From Puniceicoccales bacterium (GTDB lineage: Bacteria > Verrucomicrobiota > Verrucomicrobiia > Opitutales > JAIRLM01): a stretch of 7,500 bases of DNA. A program made the position numbers and the translations under genes. The stretch covers positions 1-7,500 of the forward strand of contig JAITDL010000092.1 in assembly GCA_031282565.1 (NCBI GenBank). Reading direction: 5' to 3'. Below are positions 1 to 6,487 of the stretch, one piece after another. The first letter of the stretch is position 1. Every line of letters starts with the position of its first letter. The notes under the pieces are model-generated. The model worked only from the letters and a program-made list of their open reading frames with translations, was not told where the DNA came from and made no database searches.

Positions 1-291
1 AAGGGCGATCGCAAGTGCCGTGAGTGTGGTCGTCGTGGCAAGCGCCAGTGAATTGAAAAATGACTGGCGACAGAGCGGATTTGTCAGCGCTTCGCGGAGA
101 TAGGCAAATGTAAACCTGCCGTCAACGTCAACAAAACCGCCTCGCACGGTGGCAAACAGCGGAAAAATGAAAAAAGACAGGAAGACGGCAAGCGACACTA
201 GAAATATTGGGATGGCCCAGCGCTTTGGCATCGGCGTTCGGAACCAGCAATCCAATTCCGCCACTCCGCGCAAGCGAAATTTTACCGGCAT
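1..291 (-). CDS. ABC transporter permease, iron(III)-type, N-terminal part (runs off the left edge)
   Basis: Inner-membrane permease subunit of a binding-protein-dependent importer. The minus strand reads through 97 codons without a stop to the window edge. A basic N-terminus (residues 1-25) is followed by a transmembrane helix at about 26-47 (AIPIFLVSLAVFLSFFIFPL), then a periplasmic stretch with FTFAYLREALTNPLCRQSF (about 60-79). A second helix begins at NSLALATTTTLTALAIA. The order 'helix, YLREALTNP, NSLALA' is typical of the double-domain ferric iron permeases (FbpB/SfuB type), as I recall the family. The ATG at 291 is chosen because the frame is open and has a weak GGTGAA about 11 bases upstream. 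The ATG at 231 (MPKRWAIP) is a credible alternative with no ribosome-binding site. The gene diverges from the peptidase gene to its right. Iron as substrate is inferred; a thiamine, sulfate or polyamine permease is possible. The conserved EAA loop lies outside the window. Confidence 0.75.
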   Translation of the reverse strand, partial: MPVKFRLRGVAELDCWFRTPMPKRWAIPIFLVSLAVFLSFFIFPLFATVRGGFVDVDGRFTFAYLREALTNPLCRQSFFNSLALATTTTLTALAIAL

Positions 292-417
292 TTAAAAAAT
301 TTTCACCGCTTGCGAATTGGCATTTTTTGTCATTTTACGTTGTAGTTGAACTAGATAGATGCACATTTTATCCGCAGAGTATTTTTAAAATTGAAATTTC
401 TGCAGTTTTTTATAGCG
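292..417. promoter_or_regulatory. Divergent intergenic region with weak promoter candidates
   Basis: AT-rich spacer between the divergent permease and peptidase genes, so promoters in both directions are expected. On the plus strand TTGAAC (346-351) is followed 16 bases later by TTATCC (368-373), a weak match to sigma-70 boxes. On the minus strand two TAAAAT hexamers could serve as -10 boxes but have no good -35 partner. No strong operator palindrome or terminator was seen. Confidence 0.25.
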
Positions 418-1344
418 ATGCCTCCAATGTCATTTTTTAACTCATACCTCCTATGGCAAACGGGCATTGACCAGACCGATGCCGTGGAAGCTGCTGAACT
501 AATGGAAAAATGTAAGGCTGCAGCCGTCGACGGAAAAAAGGTTACGGACCCGAACCTCTGCGAGAGAATATACCGCAACGGACTGCTCGGGGAAGCCTGC
601 AAGCGTCGCGGAATTTCTGCGGCTTGGCCATCGCCGGCTACGGTCATTGGCAATTTTTTCCACACATGCCTCCACGTGATTGTAGCCGTGCTGATTTTCC
701 CGATCAGCTTTTTCACGTCATACTACGCCCACTATCGCCTCAACCAGATGATCGAAAACACTCGAAAATTGGATGATGGGAATGGCGACGTTGACAAGGA
801 CGACTGCCCTAAAACTGCCGCGGAATTTATTAGGAGCGCCGAAATTAGGAATGAAATCTGCAGGAGATCTGGCAGTGAGCCGCTGACGTCCTACGGTCCA
901 GATAACTCCCTGAGCTCGAGCTACTACAACATGTTCTCACACAGAGTAACCGTGCCAAAGTGCCTAGCGAAATCAAAGTCTCCCATGGCTCTGGCAGTTG
1001 CGGCCCACGAATGCGGCCACGCCGAACAGCGCATTTTCCTAATTGCCAGGTTAATTGCCTACATCACGGCCATTGTAGCCGCTTCAATTTGCTTCGTGCT
1101 GTTTAACTTCGTTGCCGCCTACGCCATACTGGCCATCGTTGCCGTGGCTGTCGTTGCGACTTCCATAGTCGCGGCGCTCTACGAGATCAATGCGTCTAGG
1201 CGCGGACTGGCAAATCTCTTCGCCCACGGATACGTCAGAGGCGAATCCGCAGCCAAAACCGCCACATACGCCCTGCAGTTGGCCGCATTGACCTACATAT
1301 CCGGCGTCATGTCATCCATATTTAACGTTTTCCAGGGCACCTAG
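418..1344 (+). CDS. YugP-like neutral zinc metallopeptidase, membrane-bound
   Basis: Predicted membrane zinc peptidase of the YugP family (Zn_peptidase_2 in Pfam). In the 308-residue product from 418, the zinc-binding HECGH is at 197-201, preceded by VAA as in the family. The downstream EINASRRG (Glu256) matches the family's E-x-DASRR motif and is the probable third zinc ligand. The C-terminal AALTY also fits. Hydrophobic segments lie at about 83-101, 208-226, 228-253 and 284-303. YugP proteins are usually about 225-230 residues and begin near the first helix. Here about 80 extra N-terminal residues carry four cysteines (32, 48, 61, 84). The start is uncertain: TTG 391 and ATG 427 are alternatives in the same frame, and none has a good Shine-Dalgarno. 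The substrate is unknown for the family. UDG follows on the same strand after 63 bases, so cotranscription is possible. Confidence 0.8.
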   Translation: MPPMSFFNSYLLWQTGIDQTDAVEAAELMEKCKAAAVDGKKVTDPNLCERIYRNGLLGEACKRRGISAAWPSPATVIGNFFHTCLHVIVAVLIFPISFFTSYYAHYRLNQMIENTRKLDDGNGDVDKDDCPKTAAEFIRSAEIRNEICRRSGSEPLTSYGPDNSLSSSYYNMFSHRVTVPKCLAKSKSPMALAVAAHECGHAEQRIFLIARLIAYITAIVAASICFVLFNFVAAYAILAIVAVAVVATSIVAALYEINASRRGLANLFAHGYVRGESAAKTATYALQLAALTYISGVMSSIFNVFQGT

Positions 1345-1407
1345 TTAAATACCATCACTGTGGAGCGAATTCTATGCTGTTGCAATTTTGCGCCGCCGCT
1401 GCTAGCC

Positions 1408-2286
1408 ATGGACACCGTGGCGGAACTCAGCAGGGATGAAATTTTAGCGATCTTGACCAGAGAAGTTGAGCTGTTGGCAGCCGAGGGGGAAACGGCGCTG
1501 GCAATTTCTTCCGACGCAATTGCTCGGCTAAAAAATTTTCGCGGCGACACGGATTTTGCGCACGATGAAGACAGGCGGAGTGGCCAAGCAACCAAGCGGA
1601 CGCGCGACAAACTTTGCGCCGCCGAAAATTGCATCCCGCCCACTCCACCATTTTCACTGGCCGACGGCACAAAGGAAGAACGGTGGAATGAACTCCGCGA
1701 CATCGTACTGGGCTGCGCCGAGTGCAAAAAACACCTGAAGCCTGGAAAGGTTATCGTATTCGGCGCTGGAAACCTGAACGCCGACATATTCTTCTGCGGA
1801 GAAGCACCTGGAGCCGAAGAGGAGGAATGCGGCGTGCCATTCGTCGGGAGAGCGGGGAAACTTTTGGATAAGGTCATCGAGGCTATGGGGTTGCAGCGGT
1901 CCAATGTCTACGTTGGAAACATAATGAACTGGCGCCCGGAAATGGATACGCCCTTTGGGAATCGACCTCCAACGCAGGAAGAAATGAACTTTTGCCTGCC
2001 ATATTTGCGCGCGCAGGTGGAAATAGTTTCCCCAAAAGTTATCGTAGCACTCGGCGCCACCGCAGCCAATGGACTGCTCGGCTACGACGAAACTCGTCGC
2101 ATGGCCGACGTGCGGGGCCGCTGGCATGAATTTTTGTCAATTCCGCTGATGGTCACATACCACCCATCCTATTTACTCCGAAACACATCAAATGGCGCGA
2201 AACGCCTGCTGTGGCAGGACATGCTGCTGGTGATGGAACGTCTTTCCATGGAAATTTCCGAACGGCAGCGGAATTTTTTCCTATAA
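1408..2286 (+). CDS. Uracil-DNA glycosylase, family 4 type
   Basis: Base-excision repair enzyme that removes uracil from DNA. In the 292-residue product, family signatures appear in order: CAEC (103-106), GEAPGAEEEE (131-140), PFVGRAGKLLDK, NIMNWRPE, PKVIVALGATAANGLLG, RGRW, and the catalytic HPSYLL (252-257). Family 4 enzymes bind a [4Fe-4S] cluster through four cysteines. Here the first pair (103, 106) and the last (196) are present, but the usual third, in the NVxKCRPP position, is Trp175. The interval to Cys196 is five residues longer than usual. Cys130 and Cys141 could be substitutes. About 90 residues before the catalytic domain form a poorly conserved, charged extension. ATG 1408 is chosen because MDTVAELSRDEI resembles relatives. 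An in-frame GTG at 1360 would add a cysteine-rich 16-residue leader that I consider non-coding. Neither has a Shine-Dalgarno. Confidence 0.9.
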   Translation: MDTVAELSRDEILAILTREVELLAAEGETALAISSDAIARLKNFRGDTDFAHDEDRRSGQATKRTRDKLCAAENCIPPTPPFSLADGTKEERWNELRDIVLGCAECKKHLKPGKVIVFGAGNLNADIFFCGEAPGAEEEECGVPFVGRAGKLLDKVIEAMGLQRSNVYVGNIMNWRPEMDTPFGNRPPTQEEMNFCLPYLRAQVEIVSPKVIVALGATAANGLLGYDETRRMADVRGRWHEFLSIPLMVTYHPSYLLRNTSNGAKRLLWQDMLLVMERLSMEISERQRNFFL

Positions 2287-2342
2287 TAGGGGAAGTTTTT
2301 GCCAAACTAGGGCGTAAGTTTATCCGCCGCCGCATAAAAAAA

Positions 2343-2371
2343 TTGCAAAATTTACAGCGGCAGCATAAACT
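2343..2371 (+). promoter_or_regulatory. Candidate sigma-70 promoter for the membrane-protein gene at 2378
   Basis: TTGCAA (2343-2348) and TAAACT (2366-2371) each match the consensus at 4 of 6 positions, with the ideal 17-base spacer. Transcription would begin about 7 bases after the -10 box, at or next to the ATG at 2378, giving a leaderless message. This fits the absence of a Shine-Dalgarno there. Chance matches of this quality are common in AT-rich spacers. Confidence 0.25.
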
Positions 2372-2377
2372 GTCTCA

Positions 2378-2860
2378 ATGCCCAGTCTTAGAACCGACGC
2401 AACATTTCCAGGACCAGGAGCGTCCAGTGACAATGTAGCGCCCTATTTACAGGCAATCGCCGACGGCGACGTCGATAATAGGGATTGGCTTCCAAGACAT
2501 ATTCCGGCATTAAACCTAATCTGGGTATCGAAATACGCGTCTGACAAATTTAAGGTGCTAACTGAATTGATGCCAGTGGAAGTGCAGGGTTTACTGGATA
2601 AGTTTGGAATTTTGGCAATTTTAACTGCTGGAGTTAAGTTCATCGCCAACATTGCAGCCATAGACTTTACGGCGGAAATCATCGCCGCTACTTTGAAGGC
2701 CATCGGCTACGCGACATTCATAGGGCTAACTGTCTGGGTGATCCAATTCGCAATTCGTCTCTATTTGCTAGTGCATGCCATGTCTAATGAAGAAGAAATT
2801 TGGGAAAAAAAACGGCTATCAAATGACTCCAACCCCGCTCGACAAACAGGATATCGCTGA
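2378..2860 (+). CDS. Hypothetical small membrane protein (two predicted helices)
   Basis: I do not recognise this 160-residue protein. The first 70 residues are soluble-looking and mixed in charge, with no signal peptide (PSLRTDATFPGPGASSDN at the start). Two hydrophobic stretches follow, at about 76-96 (FGILAILTAGVKFIANIAAI) and 108-134 (AIGYATFIGLTVWVIQFAIR and onwards). A short charged tail EEEIWEKKRL ends the protein. The ATG at 2378 has no Shine-Dalgarno, but a weak promoter sits immediately upstream. The 3' end abuts or overlaps the next gene, depending on that gene's start, so the two are probably cotranscribed and translationally coupled. A membrane partner or anchor for the next product is a reasonable guess with no homology behind it. 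It is likely real because the frame is open across the whole gap between UDG and the next gene and its helices are coherent. Confidence 0.6.
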   Translation: MPSLRTDATFPGPGASSDNVAPYLQAIADGDVDNRDWLPRHIPALNLIWVSKYASDKFKVLTELMPVEVQGLLDKFGILAILTAGVKFIANIAAIDFTAEIIAATLKAIGYATFIGLTVWVIQFAIRLYLLVHAMSNEEEIWEKKRLSNDSNPARQTGYR

Positions 2861-2861
2861 C

Positions 2862-3791
2862 ATGCGCATAGCAGAGGCTGCCGCGCGCCATTGCGAATGG
2901 GCGCGCGCGCGTCCCGCTGGAAACACAGTGTTACATTTTCAACCCGGTCAGATTTCTAACCTTAGACGCCTTGGCTATCAGGTGTTACGCATGCAGGATG
3001 GCAGAACCGTAATAAGGAATCGGTTTACCGGCGAACGAATAACCATAGAAGCCGACCCAGCAACCGGAAAGGTGTTCGTTGGGCTGGCGATCACCAATGG
3101 CATCGGAAAAAATCGGCAGCTGAAATATAACGGCTATGCCGACGATGAATGGACCCGCGCCAACATGTTCCTTCGTGAGATTGCCGCCGGCAAAAATCAG
3201 AAGGAAACAGCTAGGCTCATGAGTCTAACAAGAAGGGAGTTCGAACTGGCGAAGGCAATTGACAGTGACCGCTCGAGGGAAAGTAAATTTGACTATTGCC
3301 AGACTGCTGCACTTGCAATCAGATCAGGTGTTGTTGTCCCGGAATGCATTGGCCGCTTTGGCCCCGCAATAGAAATAGCGCTCATGGTTTTGGCCAACAA
3401 TGGCGTGCCGATTGATGCAGTTGTCTTCACAGGAACAGGAGTTGGTGGGACGCTCGCCCAATTTTTTGCGCTGAAATATGGGCTCCATGCCTGTTGTTTT
3501 TTCGCCATTGCGATGGGTGCAGTTCTCCAGAACATTCTCGGCTTCGGCATGATAGCCAAAAACGCCTACCGCATAGTTAGCTATGAGGCAGCCACTAGCC
3601 AACTGTGGGAACTCCTCGGTGCGCTATTATATGTGCTGCTTGGCATACAAACAGGTGCCATCCCCGGAAGACGCTTCGTTGCCAAACTCCAAGATCGCTG
3701 CGGCGAACTAACGCCGGAAAATATTGCGCTTTTCGTAGATGTTTTACAGTCCTATACCTCTGTCGGCCAATGTTCACAGTTCAGCTGCTGA
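2862..3791 (+). CDS. Hypothetical protein with a lipase-3-like elbow lacking the serine
   Basis: Not recognised as a whole. From ATG 2862 it has 309 residues. An N-terminal region (about 25-75) looks like a small beta domain (NLRRLGYQVLRMQDGRTVIR). A helical middle follows, then AVVFTGTGVGGTLAQFFALK at about 186-205. This closely resembles the nucleophile elbow of class 3 lipases and Mbeg1-like hydrolases, where one expects TGHSLGGALAQ-ALKYGL. Here His-Ser is replaced by Thr-Gly (Thr192, Gly193), so the usual nucleophile is missing. Hydrophobic segments at about 209-231 and 249-267 may contact the membrane. ATG 2862 is chosen because AGGA lies 10 bases upstream and it follows the previous stop by one base. 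ATG 2823 or 2775 would give 38- or 86-base overlaps. The 3' end overlaps rsmA on the other strand by 40 bases. The lipase relation is my motif reading and is not confirmed. Confidence 0.6.
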   Translation: MRIAEAAARHCEWARARPAGNTVLHFQPGQISNLRRLGYQVLRMQDGRTVIRNRFTGERITIEADPATGKVFVGLAITNGIGKNRQLKYNGYADDEWTRANMFLREIAAGKNQKETARLMSLTRREFELAKAIDSDRSRESKFDYCQTAALAIRSGVVVPECIGRFGPAIEIALMVLANNGVPIDAVVFTGTGVGGTLAQFFALKYGLHACCFFAIAMGAVLQNILGFGMIAKNAYRIVSYEAATSQLWELLGALLYVLLGIQTGAIPGRRFVAKLQDRCGELTPENIALFVDVLQSYTSVGQCSQFSC

Positions 3792-4603
3792 AGACTGCGC
3801 CAGTGTGAGAGCTCCAAGTCCTCGGGGCGCAGGTGCGGGTCAACCGTTCCCAAATGTAGCCACCTCTCGGCGAGTAGTTTTTCTCCGTGGTTTTCAATTG
3901 CGCGACAGGACGTCGCCAACTGTTTGCGCCGAAACTGGAAGCAGTGACGCATGATTGCCAACGGCTTTTGCGAAAAAACCAATGGCTCATCGAGAAGCTG
4001 CATGTGCACCAGCGCCGACTGCACCTTTGGCCGTGGATGAAAGCACTGCGGCGGAATTTTATGCATGGAAATCATTCTGAAAGCGGCTCCAATGCGCACG
4101 CCAATTGCACCGCGCCGCCGCGAACGCGGCGGCGCGAGGAGGCGCTCCGCTGACTCCAGCTGCGTCAGCAGCACCATGGATTTTGGAAGTGGAAGTTTCA
4201 AAATTGCGTCGAGCCAAGGACTTGTGATCGCGTATGGCAAATTTGCAACGACGGCGTAGGTGGTTTTGTCTTCGGCCGCCACATCGCCGCGGGGAAAAGC
4301 GACAGCATCTCCGTGCAGGAGAAAGAATTTCCCAGGGAAACGTTTCACCAACCCATTCCGCAAAAATTCACAGAGGCGCCCATCCAGTTCGACGGCATGC
4401 ACTTCGGCTCCAGTGGCCAGGAGCTGTTCCGTCAGCGCACCGAGTCCGGGGCCAATTTCCACAACCAGCTCACCTGGGACCACTTGCGCCATCGAAACAC
4501 TTTTTTTTGCCACATTGCCGTCGCAGAGAAAATTTTGCCCGAGATCCTTTGCCGGCCTGACGGAAAGTGCCGCAAGAATTTCTTGGATGTCCTTCCGTGC
4601 CAT
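3752..4603 (-). CDS. rsmA: 16S rRNA (adenine1518-N6/adenine1519-N6)-dimethyltransferase RsmA
   Basis: Cytoplasmic SAM-dependent enzyme that dimethylates two adjacent adenines in the 3' terminal hairpin of 16S rRNA late in 30S assembly. The product is 283 residues, against 273 in E. coli. LGQNFLCD (21-28) is the family N-terminal signature. EIGPGLG (49-55) is SAM motif I, VELD (71-74) ends the second strand, NLPY (121-124) is the catalytic motif, and CFHPRPKVQSALV (187-199) is the conserved RNA-side segment. The ATG at 4603 is fixed by MARKDIQEIL just before the family domain. It lies 4 bases after the MFS stop codon with no Shine-Dalgarno, so translation is probably coupled. It is the last gene of the run from rplU. 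Codons for residues about 157-165 contain a perfect GC-rich inverted repeat. The 3' end overlaps the convergent plus-strand gene. Confidence 0.95.
   Translation of the reverse strand: MARKDIQEILAALSVRPAKDLGQNFLCDGNVAKKSVSMAQVVPGELVVEIGPGLGALTEQLLATGAEVHAVELDGRLCEFLRNGLVKRFPGKFFLLHGDAVAFPRGDVAAEDKTTYAVVANLPYAITSPWLDAILKLPLPKSMVLLTQLESAERLLAPPRSRRRGAIGVRIGAAFRMISMHKIPPQCFHPRPKVQSALVHMQLLDEPLVFSQKPLAIMRHCFQFRRKQLATSCRAIENHGEKLLAERWLHLGTVDPHLRPEDLELSHWRSLQQLNCEHWPTEV
4111..4136. repeat. Perfect 12-bp GC inverted repeat inside rsmA
   Basis: CGCGCCGCCGCG (4111-4122) and its exact reverse complement CGCGGCGGCGCG (4125-4136) are separated by AA. The repeat lies within the rsmA codons for residues about 157-165 (APPRSRRRG). 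The protein there has the usual length for this loop, so it is not an obvious insertion. There is no T-tract on either side, so it is not a standard terminator. Confidence 0.85.
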
Positions 4604-4607
4604 GGCT

Positions 4608-5810
4608 CTAGCGAATGGCTGGATCCCTGCGCAGCGTCCAAAATCCAATGATCGCGAAAATAAGAAGCAGCGTAGCACCGTAGGCCGCAGTTCGCGGCGA
4701 ACCGATCGCCAGCAGGGCGTAGGATGCGAGTGGCGCAATGATGCTGCGCAAACCGGTCAACATCAGGTAGACGGACATGCACTTCGGCAGGTCCTGTGGA
4801 GGAACGACCTTCGTCAACCAAAGGCTGTGCATGACGAAACTGCCGGCCATGGCCACGCCGAGCAGTGCGCCGCCGATCGCTATGGCGGTGAACGAATTGC
4901 CGTTAAAATAAAACAGAATACCGCCGAGGAAAACAATGTTCGTCAGCTGCCGCACGGGAATTAGTCTCATGTGGTCGAACATAAACGCCAGCAGCGGGGT
5001 GGACAGCAATCTGGCAAAATTTGGCACTGCAAGCGACAGCAACAGAACGTGGAAATTGCTCAAATTCCAGCCGTGGACGCAGTTGGTTAGGTGTTCAACG
5101 CGCATGGGAATGAGCATCTGGTAGGCGAGACCGACGGCGGTCAGGTAAATGGCCATTTTTGTGAGTGCCCGGTTGCGGAAGAAGTACTTCATGTAGGATT
5201 CCTTCACAACACCGTCGGCTCCGCGGATTGGATGGGATGGGATGGCCATGGCGGCCACGGCACAAATCACTCCACAAATGGCAGTTGCCACAAGAATTGA
5301 GCCGCTATTTCCAATGCTGCGGTCCATGGCAACTCCGCTAAATTGGCCAAATGCAACGGTCATCAGCGCCGCCAATATTAGTCCCGGAGCCATGAGCGAG
5401 GCCATGCGCCCGTGGCCGTAGTTTTCCGCGTAGACCTTAGCCATGATGGCGGCATCGGCACGGTAAAATACGCCGGCAAGTGCAATGCATATGATGTAGG
5501 GCCCGATCGACCTGGCGCAGGCGGCGGCGGCAAAGGCGGCGGCGGTAAAAAGAAATAGGAGGGCGCCGAAACGTGAAGCGCGCCAACCACTTGCAGCTGC
5601 AACGCGCACGATGAATGGAGCCGTAAGTCCACCAAACCAGACGAGCGACGAAAGTAAACCCTTCGCCGCCACCGGCGCATGGAAAAGTCTAATGGCTATG
5701 AGCAGGCAAACGGACAGGAGAACGGAATCTATGGAACCGGCAAAGAACAGCCTTGCGCTGTCAAAGATGCATGTCCGATGGGCAACGGACAGTGGTTTGC
5801 GATTCGCCAT
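4608..5810 (-). CDS. Major facilitator superfamily-type transporter
   Basis: A 400-residue, highly hydrophobic protein with about 12 predicted helices in two halves, the length and layout of MFS secondary transporters. The first half has helices at about 22-42, 48-70, 80-98, 102-118, 138-158 and 168-190. A hydrophilic central loop (191-213, HPIRGADGVVKESYMKYFFR) separates the halves, and the second half runs to about 391. The GWRASRFG loop after the second helix (75-82) is a degenerate form of the MFS G-x-x-x-D-R-x-G-R-R motif. LTGLRSIIAPL (351-361) is reminiscent of verrucomicrobial MFS proteins. The substrate cannot be told from the sequence. The ATG at 5810 is 11 bases after the rpmA stop codon, and rsmA begins 4 bases after this gene ends. 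It is therefore embedded in a ribosomal operon where many bacteria have obgE. No Shine-Dalgarno is visible. Confidence 0.85.
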   Translation of the reverse strand: MANRKPLSVAHRTCIFDSARLFFAGSIDSVLLSVCLLIAIRLFHAPVAAKGLLSSLVWFGGLTAPFIVRVAAASGWRASRFGALLFLFTAAAFAAAACARSIGPYIICIALAGVFYRADAAIMAKVYAENYGHGRMASLMAPGLILAALMTVAFGQFSGVAMDRSIGNSGSILVATAICGVICAVAAMAIPSHPIRGADGVVKESYMKYFFRNRALTKMAIYLTAVGLAYQMLIPMRVEHLTNCVHGWNLSNFHVLLLSLAVPNFARLLSTPLLAFMFDHMRLIPVRQLTNIVFLGGILFYFNGNSFTAIAIGGALLGVAMAGSFVMHSLWLTKVVPPQDLPKCMSVYLMLTGLRSIIAPLASYALLAIGSPRTAAYGATLLLIFAIIGFWTLRRDPAIR

Positions 5811-5821
5811 TTGGATCTACT

Positions 5822-6073
5822 TCATTCGGGCCGTGGAGAAACTGACACGCGCCGATGCGCCCCATCCCAAACTGTCACGCCGTCGACGAGCGCGAATAGC
5901 GTAAAATCGCGACCCATGCCCACATTGACTCCGCCGTGAACCTTCGTCCCGTGCTGCCGCACAAGTATGTTGCCGGCACGCACATTCTCGCCGCCAAATT
6001 TTTTCACGCCGAGCCGCTGCCCCTTGCTGTCCCTTCCGTTGCGGGACGTTCCCTGACCTTTTTTGTGTGCCAT
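5822..6073 (-). CDS. rpmA: 50S ribosomal protein L27
   Basis: An 83-residue protein, close to the usual 85. It starts MAHKKGQGTSRNGRDSKGQR, the highly conserved L27 N-terminus that reaches toward the peptidyl-transferase centre, followed by LGVKKFGGE and NILVRQHGTKVHGG. There is no extra N-terminal peptide of the kind cleaved in Firmicutes. This is the one clear Shine-Dalgarno in the window: GAGG with an 8-base spacer before ATG 6073, located within the last codons of rplU. It lies 3 bases after rplU and 11 before the MFS gene, so it is cotranscribed with both. Confidence 0.97.
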   Translation of the reverse strand: MAHKKGQGTSRNGRDSKGQRLGVKKFGGENVRAGNILVRQHGTKVHGGVNVGMGRDFTLFALVDGVTVWDGAHRRVSVSPRPE

Positions 6074-6076
6074 GTG

Positions 6077-6391
6077 CTAGGCCTCGATGCTTATGATTTC
6101 TATGGTGGAAAGTTCCTGGCGATGGCCGCGTTTTTTATGGGCTCCCTTGCGACGCAGCCTCTTCATCACCAAAACTTTTTTGCCGCGGCTATTTTCCACG
6201 ATTTTGGCGGTCACCTTGGCTCCGGCGACGAGCGGGGATCCGAGTTTCGCCGCCGCGCCTTCACCGACCATAAGTACCTCGTCGAGAACAACCGTATCTC
6301 CGGCATTCGCGCCACGGAAGCGATTCAGCTTAAAAATCGCCCCCTCCTCGGCAAAAATTTGCGTTCCCTGTGTGCGGACGATCGCCCTCAT
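6077..6391 (-). CDS. rplU: 50S ribosomal protein L21
   Basis: A 104-residue protein of normal length. MRAIVRTQGTQ at the start corresponds to the family MYAIIxTGGKQ. LNRFRGANAGDTVVLDEVLM and VTAKIVENSRGKKVLVMKRL (about 71-90) with KKRGHRQ are the conserved RNA-binding parts. ATG 6391 is chosen from this alignment. The frame is open to an ATG at 6475, but the extra 28 residues are unlike any L21 and are better read as leader. The upstream leader has a strong GC hairpin (6488-6506), a possible site for autogenous control. It is the first gene of the operon with rpmA, the MFS gene and rsmA. No Shine-Dalgarno is visible. Confidence 0.96.
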   Translation of the reverse strand: MRAIVRTQGTQIFAEEGAIFKLNRFRGANAGDTVVLDEVLMVGEGAAAKLGSPLVAGAKVTAKIVENSRGKKVLVMKRLRRKGAHKKRGHRQELSTIEIISIEA

Positions 6392-6487
6392 GGTGCGCAG
6401 TAGATGAGTTCGCCGCCGCCGCGCAAGTATTTTTTTACTGGAATTCTTTGCCTCCAAAATCGCCGCCGCATGCACTCACGGAACATG

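Noticed and set aside
1341..1904. Minus-strand open frame of 187 codons
   Set aside because: A shadow of the uracil-DNA glycosylase gene with Ser/Pro/Ala-rich composition.
2282..2287. Exact TATAAT overlapping the UDG stop codon
   Set aside because: No -35-like hexamer at 16-18 bases upstream. The next start is about 90 bases away and has a better-placed candidate.
2775..2860. Possible frameshift joining the two unrecognised genes into one
   Set aside because: The first frame ends cleanly with a hydrophilic tail, and the second has its own start with AGGA. There is no long homopolymer at the junction except A8 at 2806-2813, which lies well before the stop. Coupled genes explain it better.
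4111..4136. GC palindrome as a rho-independent terminator
   Set aside because: It is inside the rsmA coding region and has no T-tract on either strand.
4260..4964. Plus-strand open frame of 234 codons
   Set aside because: It lies antisense to rsmA and the MFS gene, both clearly real, and its translation is low-complexity Arg/Ser with no family features.
5936..6403. Plus-strand open frame of 155 codons
   Set aside because: Antisense to rplU and rpmA, which are unmistakable ribosomal proteins.
6392..6475. 28-residue N-terminal extension of L21 from ATG 6475
   Set aside because: L21 begins at MRAIVRTQGTQ; the extension has no family similarity and covers the region expected to be leader.
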